The position numbers and the translations under genes were made by a program. From positions 1 through 21,542 of the forward strand of contig CAJWTF010000056.1 of the NCBI GenBank assembly GCA_913046825.1: DNA of 21,542 bases, written 5' to 3'. Origin of the DNA: an uncultured Rickettsiales bacterium (GTDB lineage: Bacteria; Pseudomonadota; Alphaproteobacteria; UBA8366). This document shows positions 14,393 to 21,542 of the stretch, piece by piece. Under the pieces are notes generated by a model. That model saw only the letters and a program-made list of their open reading frames with translations, was not told the origin of the DNA and searched no databases. Numbering within the stretch: position 1 is the first letter of the stretch; each line of letters begins with the position of its first letter.

Positions 14393-16488
14393 CACTCGCT
14401 CTCCCCATTCCGTTCAAGAACAATATAGCCGTTCGCGGCAATCCGCGCGCTAAATCCTTGCGGCACATAGGTCGAGGTTTGATCCTCGACGATGATGCCG
14501 GGGCCGTCGAAACGGGCCCCTAGCGCCAGGTCGGTGCGGCGATACATCGGAACTGCGCACATGGCCGCGGCTTTTGCGCCGAAGACCGGCCGCTTGCCGA
14601 TCGCAACAGCCGCCGACCGCTCGACACTGTCCGCAACAGGTGCGGGGTCGGGAGTTTGGGCCGACAGGCTCAGCGACCAGGTGAGGATTTCCGTCTCCGC
14701 ATTTGGCAGGGTGCGACGGAAATGGCGCTCGTATTCGCAGTCGAAGGCTTGCTGCACCACATCGAGGTGATCGTCGATAAAATCGCCGTCCGGCAGCTCG
14801 ACAGTGATCTCATGCCCTTGCCCCACATAGCGCATGAAGGCGACGCGGCGTTCGATCAAGTCGCCGGATGGGACGGCCGCCCGGATCACCGCTTCCGCCT
14901 CCGCCCGCATTCCATCCATCAACTCATTGATCGTACCTGGATCAAAGGCGGCCAGGCGCATGTTTCGGCTGCGCACTACTTCATAAGCAATGGGTGCTTC
15001 GAGAAATCCTACGGCGCTGCCGACCCCGGCATCGGTCGGCACAACAATGCGATCGATGCCGAGCTTTTCCGCAAGCCGGCCCGCGTGCAAGGGCGCAGCT
15101 CCCCCAAAGGCGATCAAACTATGTTGGTTCGCAGCTTTGCCCTGCTCCACCGCGTGCACTCGAGCCGCATTCGACATGGTCTCATCAACCATCTCAGTGA
15201 TGCCGTATGCAGCAGTCAAGACATCGGCGACGCCGAGCGGTGTGCCCACATCAGCCATGATCGCGCTCTCGGATTTCTCGGGATACAACGCGACCTTGCC
15301 GCCGGCGAAACTGCCGGGATCGATCTTGCCAAGCGCCACGTCGGCATCAGTGATGGTCGGCTTTTCGCCGCCCCGCCCATACGCCGCTGGACCCGGATCA
15401 GCGCCCGCGCTATCGGGGCCGATGGTGATCCGGTTCAATGCGTCGAGCCGAGCGATGGAGCCGCCGCCAGCACCGATTTCCACCATCTCGATCACCGGGA
15501 TACGTAGCGGCATGCCGCTGCCTTTGGTGAAACGGGCGGCACGGTCGACCTCGAACTCACGCGCGGTCTGCGGACGGTAGTCGCCGATCAGGCAAATTTT
15601 CGCGGTGGTACCGCCCATGTCAAAGGAGATGACCTTATCCATCTGCATCTCTTTTGCGATCTTGGTAGCCAGGATCGCGCCACCGGCAGGGCCGGATTCC
15701 ACCAAGCGAATTGGGAACTGCATGGCGTTCTCAAGGGTGGTCAATCCGCCGCCTGACGTCATCAGCAACACCGGGCAATCGACCCCCATCGCCGCCATCC
15801 GGTCGCGGAGCCGCGCTAAATAGCGCGCCATCAACGGGCGCACATAGGCATTGGCCACCGTTGTCGTGAAACGCTCGTATTCACGGATTTCGGGACAGAC
15901 CTCGGCGGAAATGCTGTAGGAGAGGTTCGGCAGGCGCGCCGCCAACAAATCACGGGTGCGGTTTTCGTGATCTGGATTGGCATAGGCGTGCATGTAGCCA
16001 ATGGCGACGCTTTCGATCCCGCCGGCTTCCAGCTCCGGCACCAGCGCTTCGACCATTGCTTCGTCGAGGGGCTTCAACAACCGGCCCGCGAGGTCGGTGC
16101 GCTCCGACACCGGCAAGCGTAATTTGCGCGGCACCAGCGGGGCCGGTTTCTCGATCATGATATCGTATTGGTCGAAGCGGCTTTCATAGCCGATCTCGAG
16201 TACGTCGCGGAAGCCTTCCGTGGTGACGAAGGCGGTCGCCGCGCCTTTGCGCTCGATGATCGCGTTCGTCGCCAGGGTCGTGCCATGCAGGACTAGCGAC
16301 AAAGATGACGCGGCGAGACCAGCTTGGCTCAACGCCGATTCAACGCCTTCGATTACACCTTCTTCCGGAGCGCTCGGTGTGGTCAGGACTTTTGCGGTCG
16401 TCCGCTGCCCATCCGCGTCGAGCACGATATCCGTAAACGTGCCGCCGATATCCACCGCCAGCCGCACACTCGCGCGCGCATCCGCCAT
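14392..16488 (-). CDS. hyuA: Hydantoinase A/oxoprolinase family subunit
   Basis: A 698-residue ATP-binding subunit of the hydantoinase/oxoprolinase family. It has the actin-like phosphate-binding motifs VDIGGTFTDIV near residue 13 and SFDMGGTTAK near 290, GTTLATNAIIERKGA at about 67-81, the central MTSGGGL, EIGAGGGSIARLD, and the strongly conserved GPDSAGADPGPAAYGRGG. Length is normal for HyuA. ATG 16488 is set by GGAGGT at 16495-16500; the upstream open frame includes the promoter and the tRNA region and is not coding. It is translationally coupled to hyuB. The family also includes acetone and acetophenone carboxylase subunits, but the two-gene layout fits hydantoinase/oxoprolinase better. 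Confidence 0.94.
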   Translation of the reverse strand: MADARASVRLAVDIGGTFTDIVLDADGQRTTAKVLTTPSAPEEGVIEGVESALSQAGLAASSLSLVLHGTTLATNAIIERKGAATAFVTTEGFRDVLEIGYESRFDQYDIMIEKPAPLVPRKLRLPVSERTDLAGRLLKPLDEAMVEALVPELEAGGIESVAIGYMHAYANPDHENRTRDLLAARLPNLSYSISAEVCPEIREYERFTTTVANAYVRPLMARYLARLRDRMAAMGVDCPVLLMTSGGGLTTLENAMQFPIRLVESGPAGGAILATKIAKEMQMDKVISFDMGGTTAKICLIGDYRPQTAREFEVDRAARFTKGSGMPLRIPVIEMVEIGAGGGSIARLDALNRITIGPDSAGADPGPAAYGRGGEKPTITDADVALGKIDPGSFAGGKVALYPEKSESAIMADVGTPLGVADVLTAAYGITEMVDETMSNAARVHAVEQGKAANQHSLIAFGGAAPLHAGRLAEKLGIDRIVVPTDAGVGSAVGFLEAPIAYEVVRSRNMRLAAFDPGTINELMDGMRAEAEAVIRAAVPSGDLIERRVAFMRYVGQGHEITVELPDGDFIDDHLDVVQQAFDCEYERHFRRTLPNAETEILTWSLSLSAQTPDPAPVADSVERSAAVAIGKRPVFGAKAAAMCAVPMYRRTDLALGARFDGPGIIVEDQTSTYVPQGFSARIAANGYIVLERNGESE

Positions 16489-16494
16489 ATCTTT

Positions 16495-16500
16495 ACCTCC
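16495..16500 (-). promoter_or_regulatory. Ribosome-binding site deciding the hyuA start
   Basis: GGAGGT on the minus strand, 6 nt before ATG 16488. It settles the start against the much longer open frame that reaches 16653 into the tRNA-Leu gene. Confidence 0.85.
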
Positions 16501-16528
16501 GGGAGAACCTTCGAATTGAACCCGAATT

Positions 16529-16556
16529 GATATACAGGTTGCTAGATTTCCCGCAA
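16529..16556 (-). promoter_or_regulatory. Candidate hyuAB promoter
   Basis: On the minus strand TTGCGG (complement of 16551-16556) and TATATC (complement of 16529-16534) are 16 nt apart, about 40 nt upstream of the hyuA start. The match is moderate. It lies back to back with the tRNA-Leu promoter. Confidence 0.4.
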
Positions 16557-16562
16557 GAGCCG

Positions 16563-16590
16563 TTGACCGCGCCGATATCCTGCCTATTAT
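16563..16590 (+). promoter_or_regulatory. Promoter of tRNA-Leu
   Basis: TTGACC (16563-16568) and TATTAT (16585-16590) with a 16-nt spacer, each matching 5 of 6 consensus bases, end 10 nt before the first base of the mature tRNA. A strong sigma70-type promoter is expected for a tRNA gene. Confidence 0.75.
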
Positions 16591-16600
16591 GCGCGATAGT

Positions 16601-16687
16601 GCCCCTGTGGCGGAACTGGTAGACGCGCGGGATTCAAAATCCCGTTCCCGCAAGGGAGTGTCGGTTCGATTCCGACTGGGGGCACCA
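16601..16687 (+). tRNA. tRNA-Leu (anticodon CAA)
   Basis: A complete class II tRNA: acceptor GCCCCTG pairing with the 3' strand before the discriminator A, D-loop with GGTAGA, anticodon stem-loop CGGGA-TTCAAAA-TCCCG giving anticodon CAA (decodes UUG), long variable arm TTCCCGCAAGGGAG, T-loop GGTTCGATTCC, and encoded CCA at 16685-16687. The long variable arm agrees with leucine. It serves as the insertion site of the adjacent island: an integrase gene starts 80 nt downstream, and its 3' end begins a repeated sequence found again near the right edge of the window. Confidence 0.97.
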
Positions 16688-16758
16688 TTTCCCTAAATAC
16701 ACTTCGGTTAACCCATTGATATCCTGATCGTTTCGTTTTGGCGGGGCTGAAGGGTAGA
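16685..16758 (+). repeat. 74-bp inverted repeat, left arm (tRNA CCA to integrase leader)
   Basis: Runs from the CC of the tRNA-Leu CCA, through TTTCCC, CGGTTAA, CATTGATATCCTGAT and TTTCGTTTTG, to GGCTGAAGGGTAGA, ending 8 nt before the integrase ATG. The reverse complement is at 21260-21333 with about eight mismatches by eye. Weaker similarity reaches into the last bases of the tRNA acceptor stem. It probably contains the attachment core and the integrase control region. Confidence 0.85.
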
Positions 16759-16766
16759 CCATTGGG

Positions 16767-17921
16767 ATGACCAAAGAGGCACGTTTTATCTATCAGAAAC
16801 GGGGTGTTTGGTATTTCTCTAGACGGGTGCCCAGTGACCTCCAAAGGCACTACAAACGCTCTCGGATAGCCTTCTCATTACGCACTAAGTCTAACCGTGC
16901 TGCAGCTACTAGAGCGGTGACACTCGCATCAAAGCTTGAAAAGGACTGGCTGATTATCCGCTGGAGGTCTGATGGCGACCCTTTCAGTAGATTTATGAAT
17001 GTTAGCACTAGGTCGAAAGATCGTAACGCTTCAGGTCCCTTGATGACTGAAGCCAGCCAAATTTATCTCAAAGCAAAGGGTAAAAGCCGTCCGCTTACGT
17101 TTACTCAGGCTGTTAACAGGTCCGTTAGATATCTGGTATCAGTGGCCGGAGACAAACCTATCGACAGCTATGTCAGAGAAGACGCCAACAGCCTCAGGGA
17201 TGCATTGATAGCAAAAGGACTAAGCCGAGCATCTATCAAGAGAACCCTTAGTGTCCTCACAGCCGCGATCAATTTTACGACGAGGGAACTTGGTCTCGAA
17301 GATGTAAAGGTGTTCCCAGGCGTTTACCTGGGTGAGCCACAAGGACTAACGCACAGGACGCGACGACCTATACCCATCAAGGATGTCTATAAGGTACAGG
17401 CGCTCTGCCGTAAGCTGGATGATGAACCTCGTTGGTTGATAGCTCTTATAAGCGATACAAGAATGCGCCTCAGTGAGGCAACGGGGCTGATAGTAAAGGA
17501 CATTAAACTCGACGACACACATCCTCACATACTATTACGACCACATCCTTGGAGACGGCTGAAAACACAGAGCAGTGAGAGAATGATTCCTTTGGTCGGC
17601 GCATCTTTGCGGGCTGCTAAGAGAGCTTCAGAAGCTACAACCAATAAGTTCCTATTCCCGAGATATTGCGATGAGTTACGGTGTAAGGGTAACTTTGCAA
17701 GTGCAACGCTGAACAAGTGGCTTTCGTATAGGGTCCCTTCGGGATGTGTCGTTCATTCCTTCAGACATAGCTTCAGAGATCGACTAAGAGCAGTCGAGTG
17801 TCCGCCCAACACCATCGATAGGTTCGGTGGTTGGTCCGTTGAAGGTGTTGGAGAGACCTATGGGAATGGCTATCCATTGGGTGTCTTATTGCGATGGATT
17901 AAGAGTATCCTTAAAATCTAG
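16767..17921 (+). CDS. int: Tyrosine recombinase / island integrase
   Basis: A 384-residue tyrosine recombinase. The N-terminus (FIYQKRGVWYFSRRVPSDL, about 7-25) is the DUF6538-type leader often found on proteobacterial island integrases. A core-binding helical domain follows (about 95-185), then the catalytic domain. Catalytic residues visible: R234 in TRMRLSEATGL, H330 and R333 in HSFRH, W356 in GGWS, and the nucleophile Y365 in ETYGNGYPLG. The usual Gly before the first Arg motif (G-x-R-x-S-E) is Arg here. The reading frame is intact, so the enzyme could be active. It is directly downstream of tRNA-Leu and in the same direction, as expected for an enzyme that integrates at that tRNA. Base composition is clearly more AT-rich than the core genes to the left. 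Confidence 0.95.
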   Translation: MTKEARFIYQKRGVWYFSRRVPSDLQRHYKRSRIAFSLRTKSNRAAATRAVTLASKLEKDWLIIRWRSDGDPFSRFMNVSTRSKDRNASGPLMTEASQIYLKAKGKSRPLTFTQAVNRSVRYLVSVAGDKPIDSYVREDANSLRDALIAKGLSRASIKRTLSVLTAAINFTTRELGLEDVKVFPGVYLGEPQGLTHRTRRPIPIKDVYKVQALCRKLDDEPRWLIALISDTRMRLSEATGLIVKDIKLDDTHPHILLRPHPWRRLKTQSSERMIPLVGASLRAAKRASEATTNKFLFPRYCDELRCKGNFASATLNKWLSYRVPSGCVVHSFRHSFRDRLRAVECPPNTIDRFGGWSVEGVGETYGNGYPLGVLLRWIKSILKI

Positions 17922-18019
17922 TTAGCTGGTCAAAGGTGTGATTGTAATCATTGCGCAAAATTTGATTAAACGTAAATATTATATCTAAAATAGTTAACTC
18001 CGAAGTTAGAACTTCAAAA

Positions 18020-18185
18020 ATGACAGAAGTACAACTTTTAAAAAGAGCTCTTTCTTTTCGTACTTCACATCTATCAGGCGCATCGGAATTAGCCGAAGTA
18101 GTGGAACACCCCCACGTATGTTTTGGAAACAGACCATGTTGAAAATCCTGAGCAAGAACTGCTCTCTGTCAATAAATTTGATTAG
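18020..18185 (+). pseudogene. Possible remnant of a small frameshifted gene
   Basis: From ATG 18020 a 40-residue frame (MTEVQLLKRALSFRTSHL...) ends at TGA 18142. In the +1 frame the sequence continues protein-like as ETDHVENPEQELLSVNKFD to TAG 18185. One single-base change near 18110-18122 would join them. No ribosome-binding site is evident, and the family is not recognised. The rest of the 537-nt gap 17922-18458 between integrase and esterase is AT-rich, with two small palindromes (GAAGTT-AG-AACTTC at 18002-18015; AAAGAGCTCTTT at 18042-18053) and nothing else I can support. Confidence 0.2.
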
Positions 18186-18458
18186 CCCAATAATATAACC
18201 TTTTGCCATTATTTGGGTTCTTCTGCTCTTTTGTATCCTTACTTATAGCTCAGATTTCTTTCCAAGATATTTCTAAGAGGTAAAGTCCAGCAATATTGCT
18301 GCCCTTTGCTGTTACTGAAGTCCATAGCCAAAGATGCAAAGTTTAAAAAATTTAACTGGCAATAGGGGAGTATTTGGAGGTACCACGCTAAAACAGAAAG
18401 TTTATGTTAGACTAAACGGATCTGTTTTATCTGGTAACAAATACTAAAGGTTAACTCG

Positions 18459-19289
18459 ATGGAAACGCTTGCCACCGACAAGAGTTTTGGCGGTATTCAG
18501 GGTGTATACCGCCATGCTGCCAGCCAAACAAACTGCGACATGACCTTTGCGGTCTATATGCCACCGCAAGCTGAAACTACTGCGGTGCCGGTTCTGTGGT
18601 ATTTGTCAGGTCTGACCTGCAGCCATGCCAATGTAATGGAAAAGGGAGAATATAGACGCATGGCGGCCAAGCTCGGCCTCGCTATCGTCGCACCGGATAC
18701 TAGCCCGCGAGGACCAGATATTCCGAATGAACCGGATAACTGGCAGTTTGGCATTGGAGCCGGCTTTTACGTTGACGCTAGTGAAGCGCCATATGCGCAA
18801 AATTACCGGATGTACAGTTACATCCTGGACGAGCTTCCAGTATTGGTCGGTGATGCATTCAACGTTGATATGAACCGCCAGGGAATATTTGGTCATTCAA
18901 TGGGAGGGCATGGCGCGCTAATCATGGCACTCCGTAATCCAGACCGCTTTAATAGTCTCTCCGCATTTGCGCCGATTGTCAGTCCATCGACCGCAGAATG
19001 GACGACATATGCCTTTACCCGGTATTTGGGTGGGAATACAGCTATGTGGCGGGCATATGATGCGGTAGCCTTGGTCGAGGATGGACACTGTTTTCCGGAA
19101 ATTCTAGTCGACCAGGGCGATGCAGACAGCTTTCTTGACGATGGCCTGCGCCCGTCGCTGCTCGAGAGAGCGGTGGCCGAGACCAGTAGCGCATTGACCC
19201 TTCGTATGCAGCCCGGATATGGCCATTCTTATTACTTCATTTCTAGCTTTATGGACGATCACCTTCATTGGCATGCGGCACGCTTATAA
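18459..19289 (+). CDS. fghA: S-formylglutathione hydrolase
   Basis: Hydrolyses S-formylglutathione to formate and glutathione, the second step of glutathione-dependent formaldehyde oxidation (also called FrmB, or esterase D in animals). The 276-residue length is typical. Catalytic triad: S147 in FGHSMGGHGA, D223 in DQGDADSFL, and H256 in GYGHSYYF. The conserved SGLTCSHAN loop with C54 and the APDTSPRG segment near 78-85 are diagnostic for the family. ATG 18459 follows an AAAGG about 9 nt upstream. The partner, S-(hydroxymethyl)glutathione dehydrogenase, is not in the window. It is island cargo between the integrase and a convergent glutathione S-transferase (34 nt between stops). Confidence 0.95.
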   Translation: METLATDKSFGGIQGVYRHAASQTNCDMTFAVYMPPQAETTAVPVLWYLSGLTCSHANVMEKGEYRRMAAKLGLAIVAPDTSPRGPDIPNEPDNWQFGIGAGFYVDASEAPYAQNYRMYSYILDELPVLVGDAFNVDMNRQGIFGHSMGGHGALIMALRNPDRFNSLSAFAPIVSPSTAEWTTYAFTRYLGGNTAMWRAYDAVALVEDGHCFPEILVDQGDADSFLDDGLRPSLLERAVAETSSALTLRMQPGYGHSYYFISSFMDDHLHWHAARL

Positions 19290-19323
19290 TCTGGGTCTTG
19301 ATGCCGAGCATCTCAGCCAAGGG

Positions 19324-19992
19324 TTAATTGTAATTGCCCCTGTTATATCCCTTTGGATAAGTGAGTTTTATCCAATCTTGAATTTTAGAAGCCCTATCTA
19401 CGGCGATACATACCCTCTTTATCTTAGGATATTTTTGTAAGATATTGGTGGAAATACCGTCTACATTTCCCGACGAAAGCCAGCCCATTAATCGCCATAC
19501 AGCGATGTCTTCGAGACCCATATTGTCTCTGATTATCCAGTCTCCATTGTCCTTAATGTTATTCTCTAAGATATTTAACTTTCGACCTAATTCGCCATCT
19601 TCTAGCGCTTCTCTCTTTCTCTGCTTTTCTTGTTCGCTATCGTTACGGCCTGTGTTGGATACTAATACCGTTATATCCGTAGAAAAATCTATGAACTGGT
19701 CAATTTGTGCCGCAAGAAAGTCATCATTTTGGGGATAGGAACCTGCTAATTTACCACAGAACCGCGCTATCGCCCCCGTTTGGACAATTGGATGTCCATC
19801 GACTAGAAGACAAGGTAACTGATGGTGCGGGATACAGGTGCCATCGTTGAGCTTTCCACTGTTTTTTACCTTTTGAAATTCTTCAGGCAAGATGACCCTG
19901 TTTTCAAAATCAATCCCTGCAATATAAAGAGTTATTTTTGATATCTCTGCTCTCCAAAATGGAAAACTTAGGTAGATAAATGAGAGTTTCAT
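19324..19992 (-). CDS. Glutathione S-transferase (sigma/alpha-like)
   Basis: A 222-residue two-domain glutathione transferase. The thioredoxin-like N-terminal domain has the catalytic-type Tyr (Y7 in FIYLSFPFWRAE), the cis-Pro site QLPCLLVDG (P60) and the glutathione-binding QTGAIARF (71-78). The all-helical C-terminal domain carries the N-capping-box region GLEDIAVWRLMGWLSSG. This pattern resembles the sigma/prostaglandin-synthase-like class found sporadically in bacteria and commonly in eukaryotes. The gene is strikingly AT-rich, rich in Asn, Ile and Lys codons, and unlike its neighbours, suggesting separate acquisition. It conjugates or isomerises electrophiles with glutathione, which fits the adjacent S-formylglutathione hydrolase. 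It lies 89 nt after the aldo/keto reductase gene on the same strand. Confidence 0.88.
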   Translation of the reverse strand: MKLSFIYLSFPFWRAEISKITLYIAGIDFENRVILPEEFQKVKNSGKLNDGTCIPHHQLPCLLVDGHPIVQTGAIARFCGKLAGSYPQNDDFLAAQIDQFIDFSTDITVLVSNTGRNDSEQEKQRKREALEDGELGRKLNILENNIKDNGDWIIRDNMGLEDIAVWRLMGWLSSGNVDGISTNILQKYPKIKRVCIAVDRASKIQDWIKLTYPKGYNRGNYN

Positions 19993-20081
19993 GATTTTAC
20001 CGTTTCGGATTGGTCGATACGTTTTACTGAACTTTTAAACTAGTAAGTTATTTTTCGTATTGGCATTTAATGTTGAAGGGG

Positions 20082-21050
20082 CTAATTCGGCAATACCGCT
20101 GCGTCTATCCGCGCGATGATATCGAGCTCCAGGGGCCCATTCGCTTCGGCAATAACACATTCCTTCAACTCGACCGTGTTTTTGCACCCCAGGACGACTG
20201 TATCCACACCTTTCATAGCGAGTGCGTAGCGGTGTGCAAGAGCCGCGGGTGTCGTGCCGAGTTCCTTAGCGAGCGCGCGATACTTCGCTGTCTTGGCGTA
20301 ATCCGTGACCACACCATGACCCGATGGTAAATCTCGGTCGATTGCATCCGTCAATGCGCCGCCCTGGACAGGACGGATGCCAAGAACGCCTGCTCCAATT
20401 GATTTCGTTTTAGCTATAATTTCGCGCGCGCGGCTAGGCCCGGGGAAGTACTTTAGGTCGCCAGGCGAATCAATTAGGTTGGAAATGCATTGCACCGCGG
20501 CCGGCTTATCCTCGAGGGTAAATGAGCGAAGCAGGCATTCAGGCACACCAATGCCAGTAATGCCCCAGGCACCGATTTTGCCTTCAGACACCAATTTTTT
20601 GCAGGTGGGGACGAAATGCTCCTCGTAGACCCACCAGCGCGTCGCCGGACGCGTTACGTAAACGCTGGCATCAAAGTCATTTGGAATGATGTTTGAGTGC
20701 AGAAAGAAAAGGTCTACTTGCTCTACCCGTAAACGCTTCAAACTTTCCTCAAGTCCATCTCGAATATTTTTCTCGATGGCTTCGGGGTCTGTTTGACCAA
20801 GCCGGTGTTTCGTCGTAACCCGGACACCGCCGGGCAGCTTACCATCAAATGCTGCGCCAACGACTGATTCCGCTTCGCCGTCGCCGTAGCTCGGTGCCAT
20901 ATCCAAAAGCGTTATGCCGGCATCAACCGCTTGGCGAACGGTCGCAATGCATTCCTCACGAGTTGTCTCGCCCCACAGTTGCCCAACACCGCCGCCACCC
21001 AAAGCGAGCGCACTAACCGGCCAAAGTCCGCCGAGTTTCCGCATTTCCAT
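20082..21050 (-). CDS. Aldo/keto reductase
   Basis: A 322-residue NAD(P)H-dependent aldo/keto reductase of (beta/alpha)8 fold that reduces aldehydes or ketones. The catalytic tetrad is complete: D50 and Y55 in LLDMAPSYGDGEAE, K81 in VTTKHRLG, and H118 in LFFLHSN. The cofactor-binding C-terminal part includes VLGCKNTVELKE. I chose ATG 21050, since GGAGGA (21055-21060) precedes it; the frame remains open to 21170 but the extra 40 residues are not protein-like, and ATG 21044 is a minor alternative. A 12-bp palindrome lies 22 nt upstream. It ends 89 nt before the glutathione S-transferase. Its composition is closer to the core genes than that of the transferase. Confidence 0.92.
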   Translation of the reverse strand: MEMRKLGGLWPVSALALGGGGVGQLWGETTREECIATVRQAVDAGITLLDMAPSYGDGEAESVVGAAFDGKLPGGVRVTTKHRLGQTDPEAIEKNIRDGLEESLKRLRVEQVDLFFLHSNIIPNDFDASVYVTRPATRWWVYEEHFVPTCKKLVSEGKIGAWGITGIGVPECLLRSFTLEDKPAAVQCISNLIDSPGDLKYFPGPSRAREIIAKTKSIGAGVLGIRPVQGGALTDAIDRDLPSGHGVVTDYAKTAKYRALAKELGTTPAALAHRYALAMKGVDTVVLGCKNTVELKECVIAEANGPLELDIIARIDAAVLPN

Positions 21051-21071
21051 TATGTCCTCCATAGGATAGAT

Positions 21072-21083
21072 TTTGGGCCCAAA
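21072..21083. promoter_or_regulatory. Perfect 12-bp palindrome upstream of the aldo/keto reductase
   Basis: TTTGGGCCCAAA, perfectly self-complementary, between the reductase ribosome-binding site and its presumed promoter. This is the size and position of a repressor operator, but no regulator gene is in the window. Confidence 0.35.
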
Positions 21084-21259
21084 GGGCAGTGAGATACCGC
21101 AACGAACGTAGAATGAAACTGGGCTAATTCGATAGGAATTGCTTGCATGATTGCGGGAGGCGTCAGCCACCTTGAAGCAGTGGGGACTTAGTGATGTTCT
21201 TCAGGTTCAATGCGGTAGTTACTTATTTTGTGGCTGTATTAGAAGGATAACCTAACTGC

Positions 21260-21333
21260 TCTACCCTTCAGCCTCGTCAAAACGAAAACATCAGGATATC
21301 AATGGTTTAACCGAACAGTATTCAGGGAAATGG
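21260..21333 (-). repeat. 74-bp inverted repeat, right arm
   Basis: Reverse complement of 16685-16758, about eight mismatches over 74 nt by eye, with no gap needed. Read on the minus strand it begins CCATTTCCC and ends GGCTGAAGGGTAGA. Similarity extends weakly into the sequence equivalent to the tRNA acceptor end (GGAGGGCGCCA against TGGGGGCACCA). No integrase follows it on the minus strand. It lies in the 492-nt stretch 21051-21542 that has no intact gene; the remainder of that stretch is AT-rich and otherwise unassigned. Confidence 0.85.
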
Positions 21334-21335
21334 CG

Positions 21336-21358
21336 CCCTCCAGAAGCACTATAAACGC
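21336..21358 (+). pseudogene. Short integrase-like remnant
   Basis: CTC CAG AAG CAC TAT AAA CGC encodes LQKHYKR, matching LQRHYKR at residues 25-31 of the island integrase, with three differences in 23 nt. A TGA follows at once, and no further similarity is obvious. It directly abuts the right inverted-repeat arm. It is short enough that chance cannot be excluded. Confidence 0.35.
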
Positions 21359-21542
21359 TGAACAGCATTGTTCTCCGCCTCTGTGACAGATCGTGAAGCT
21401 TGTACTTCACAGTAAGGATTGCCTTCTGCACGGGAACTATTCATTACCGTCACTAACGATTAGAGAAGTAATTTCACCGTCATATACTTCGTAGGATAAC
21501 TTGTTTGGGTTACAACATACGACACAGTCATAAATCTCTGTA

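Noticed and set aside
13616..14428. 270-residue open frame antisense to hyuB (and similar long antisense frames at 14656-15507, 9702-10484, 10523-11410 and 11394-12164)
   Set aside because: Long antisense frames are expected in GC-rich coding DNA; none has a recognisable motif, and the sense proteins are clear family members.
18006..18209. 67-residue minus-strand frame in the island gap
   Set aside because: No ribosome-binding site or motif; the plus-strand frames over the same bases look more protein-like.
16660..21542. Direct repeat of the tRNA-Leu 3' end as a standard attR
   Set aside because: I searched the plus strand to the window end and found no direct copy; only the inverted copy at 21260-21333 is present.
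1..21542. CRISPR array, rRNA or insertion sequence with transposase
   Set aside because: No regularly spaced repeats, no rRNA signatures and no transposase motifs were seen on either strand.

Overview
The window looks like a chromosomal segment of a GC-rich alphaproteobacterium. The evidence is a ubiquinone gene (Coq7-type hydroxylase), GluQ, DsbB, an HNH endonuclease of a type common in that class, and the general gene style; this placement is inference. Nothing in the window is a ribosomal RNA gene or a CRISPR array.

Region 1 (1-6917) is ordinary core chromosome. It starts with a tRNA-Ser(GGA) on the minus strand and a small membrane protein. Then come gluQ, which is divergent from an AlkA-type DNA glycosylase, and a plus-strand run of glycosylase, serine esterase, a Cys-x2-Cys protein and an HNH endonuclease. 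A minus-strand cluster follows, reading from high to low coordinates: a hemerythrin gene with a broken 5' end, a SnoaL/NTF2-like protein, a DedA-family membrane protein, DsbB and Coq7.

Region 2 (6977-12269) is a tight six-gene plus-strand operon: class III CoA-transferase, GFA-like zinc protein, three tandem two-domain VOC proteins, and an enoyl-CoA hydratase/isomerase. Start and stop codons overlap or lie 2-24 nt apart throughout. It reads as a catabolic module that activates a carboxylic acid to its CoA ester and then rearranges it; the substrate cannot be told from sequence. The three VOC paralogues share an unusual His where the last metal-binding Glu normally sits, and the hydratase has Gln at one of its two catalytic Glu positions.

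Region 3 (12270-16600) holds a pair of dispersed intergenic repeat elements and then, on the minus strand, a translationally coupled hyuA-hyuB pair (hydantoinase/oxoprolinase family ATP-dependent amidohydrolase).

Region 4 (16601-21542) begins with tRNA-Leu(CAA), with its own good promoter, followed at once by a complete tyrosine integrase. This is the classic layout of a genomic island inserted at a tRNA 3' end. DNA beyond the tRNA is visibly more AT-rich. The cargo is S-formylglutathione hydrolase, a glutathione S-transferase and an aldo/keto reductase, suggesting glutathione-linked detoxification of aldehydes. A 74-bp sequence from the tRNA 3' CCA into the integrase leader recurs near the right edge (21260-21333) in inverted orientation, next to a short apparent integrase remnant. 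This suggests repeated or rearranged integration at this site, and the true far boundary of the island is not identified in the window.
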